This document shows positions 6,488 to 6,981 of a stretch of DNA of 6,981 bases, one piece after another (position 1 is the first letter of the stretch; the number at the start of each line of letters is the position of its first letter). The DNA is from Gemmatimonadota bacterium. GTDB lineage: Bacteria > Gemmatimonadota > Gemmatimonadetes > Longimicrobiales > Longimicrobiaceae. Below the pieces are notes generated by a model. It had not been told where the DNA came from. It did no database searches and saw nothing but the letters and a program-made list of their open reading frames with translations. The stretch spans positions 1 to 6,981 of the forward strand of contig JAHWJV010000191.1 of NCBI GenBank assembly GCA_019348265.1, in the 5' to 3' direction. A program made the position numbers and the translations under genes.

Positions 6488-6981
6488 GGTTCGCGGGGGC
6501 TGCTCGTCATCCGTCGGCGCGCGGCCGGGCTGACAGACGACGTTGAACGCTTCTGGCGGCGCGTTCGGCTTGATGCGGACCGACTTCGCCGGGATTCCGA
6601 CGTTCACATGCCAGGGCTTCACGTCTTTCGTCGCGACCGCGAGCGCACCCACCATCGCGTTCTCGCCGACCTTGGTTCCGGCGAGGATCGTGGCGTGGTA
6701 GGTGATGCGCACGTCGTCGCCGATCACGGTGCGCATCGCGGACACGTCGCGCTGGTCGACGATGGAGTGCGTGTGGGAGTACACGTTGGCGTAATCCGAG
6801 ATCGAGACGCGGTTGCCGAGAACGATCCCACCGCGATCGTCGAGGAGCACGTTGCGATGGACGACCACGTCATCGCCGATCTCGAGGTTGTAGCCGAACG
6901 AGAACTCGACGAAGTGGAACGCCTTGAAGTTCTGACCGACCCGCTTGAAGATGTACGGCGCCAGCACGCGCCTGAATCGGA
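6482..6981 (-). CDS. Hexapeptide-repeat (left-handed beta-helix) O-acyltransferase, N-terminally partial
   Basis: The visible 165 or so residues form a left-handed beta-helix acyltransferase of the maltose/galactoside/NodL acetyltransferase type, which moves an acetyl or other acyl group from a CoA donor to a sugar or similar hydroxyl. Counting from the GTG at 6967, hexapeptide turns run from about 29 to 115 (LEIGDDVVVHRNV, IVLGNRVSISDYANV, TVIGDDVRITYHATI, TKVGENAMVGALAVAT). YSHTHS (63-68) supplies the probable catalytic His. VNVGIPAKSVR (121-131) is the usual closing motif, followed by a Pro-rich tail. The frame stays open to the window edge (RFRR before the GTG), so that GTG is probably an internal Val and the start lies outside. 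The gene heads a likely two-gene operon with the siroheme-decarboxylase-like gene. The acceptor substrate cannot be told from the sequence; cell-envelope or exopolysaccharide modification is a guess from the family. Confidence 0.85.
   Translation of the reverse strand, partial: RFRRVLAPYIFKRVGQNFKAFHFVEFSFGYNLEIGDDVVVHRNVLLDDRGGIVLGNRVSISDYANVYSHTHSIVDQRDVSAMRTVIGDDVRITYHATILAGTKVGENAMVGALAVATKDVKPWHVNVGIPAKSVRIKPNAPPEAFNVVCQPGRAPTDDEQPPRTR

Noticed and set aside
6976..6981. ATCGGA at the right edge as adapter remnant
   Set aside because: Only six bases match and the two bases before them disagree with the adapter, so chance is a fair explanation.

Overview
The window is GC-rich (roughly two thirds G+C by eye), with dense protein genes and short gaps. 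It reads as a chromosomal segment of a high-GC Gram-negative-type bacterium: the phosphatidylserine decarboxylase points to a phosphatidylethanolamine membrane. The mix of M16, M2-like and M20 peptidases with a tandem AsnC/siroheme-decarboxylase-like protein would suit Gemmatimonadota or a similar soil or sediment lineage. That placement is an impression only, because no marker gene is present.

Layout. On the minus strand, bases 2-238 encode a fragment of a Mrr-like restriction endonuclease, and bases 178-942 encode the N-terminal half of an M16 zinc peptidase. The two meet out of frame and both are truncated at the junction. Bases 943-1086 are a divergent promoter region with a hairpin. psd (phosphatidylserine decarboxylase) lies at 1087-2028 on the plus strand. 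Its 3' end overlaps by 23 bases, tail to tail, the 3' end of an M2/ACE-like metallopeptidase gene (2006-3619, minus). That gene sits 7 bases downstream of an M20 dipeptidase gene (3627-4994, minus), so the two probably form an operon. A 333-base gap (4995-5327) holds a second hairpin resembling the first. Next come a two-module Lrp/AsnC- or siroheme-decarboxylase-like gene (5328-6473, minus) and, 8 bases upstream of it, a hexapeptide-repeat acyltransferase gene (6482-6981, minus) whose 5' end lies outside the window.

Function. The M2-like and M20 enzymes would cooperate in degrading cytoplasmic oligopeptides and dipeptides. The M16 peptidase would add another zinc protease. psd makes phosphatidylethanolamine. 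The acyltransferase and the AsnC/siroheme-like protein look co-transcribed, but I see no shared pathway. No mobile element, tRNA, rRNA or CRISPR array is visible.

Most of the window is ordinary housekeeping or accessory metabolism, and I do not see a convincing new multi-gene system. The points worth a second look are the pair of similar intergenic hairpins, the tandem siroheme-decarboxylase-like protein, and the left end. The left end carries a protein chimera and starts with nine bases identical to the end of the common Illumina adapter, so it may be an assembly artefact.
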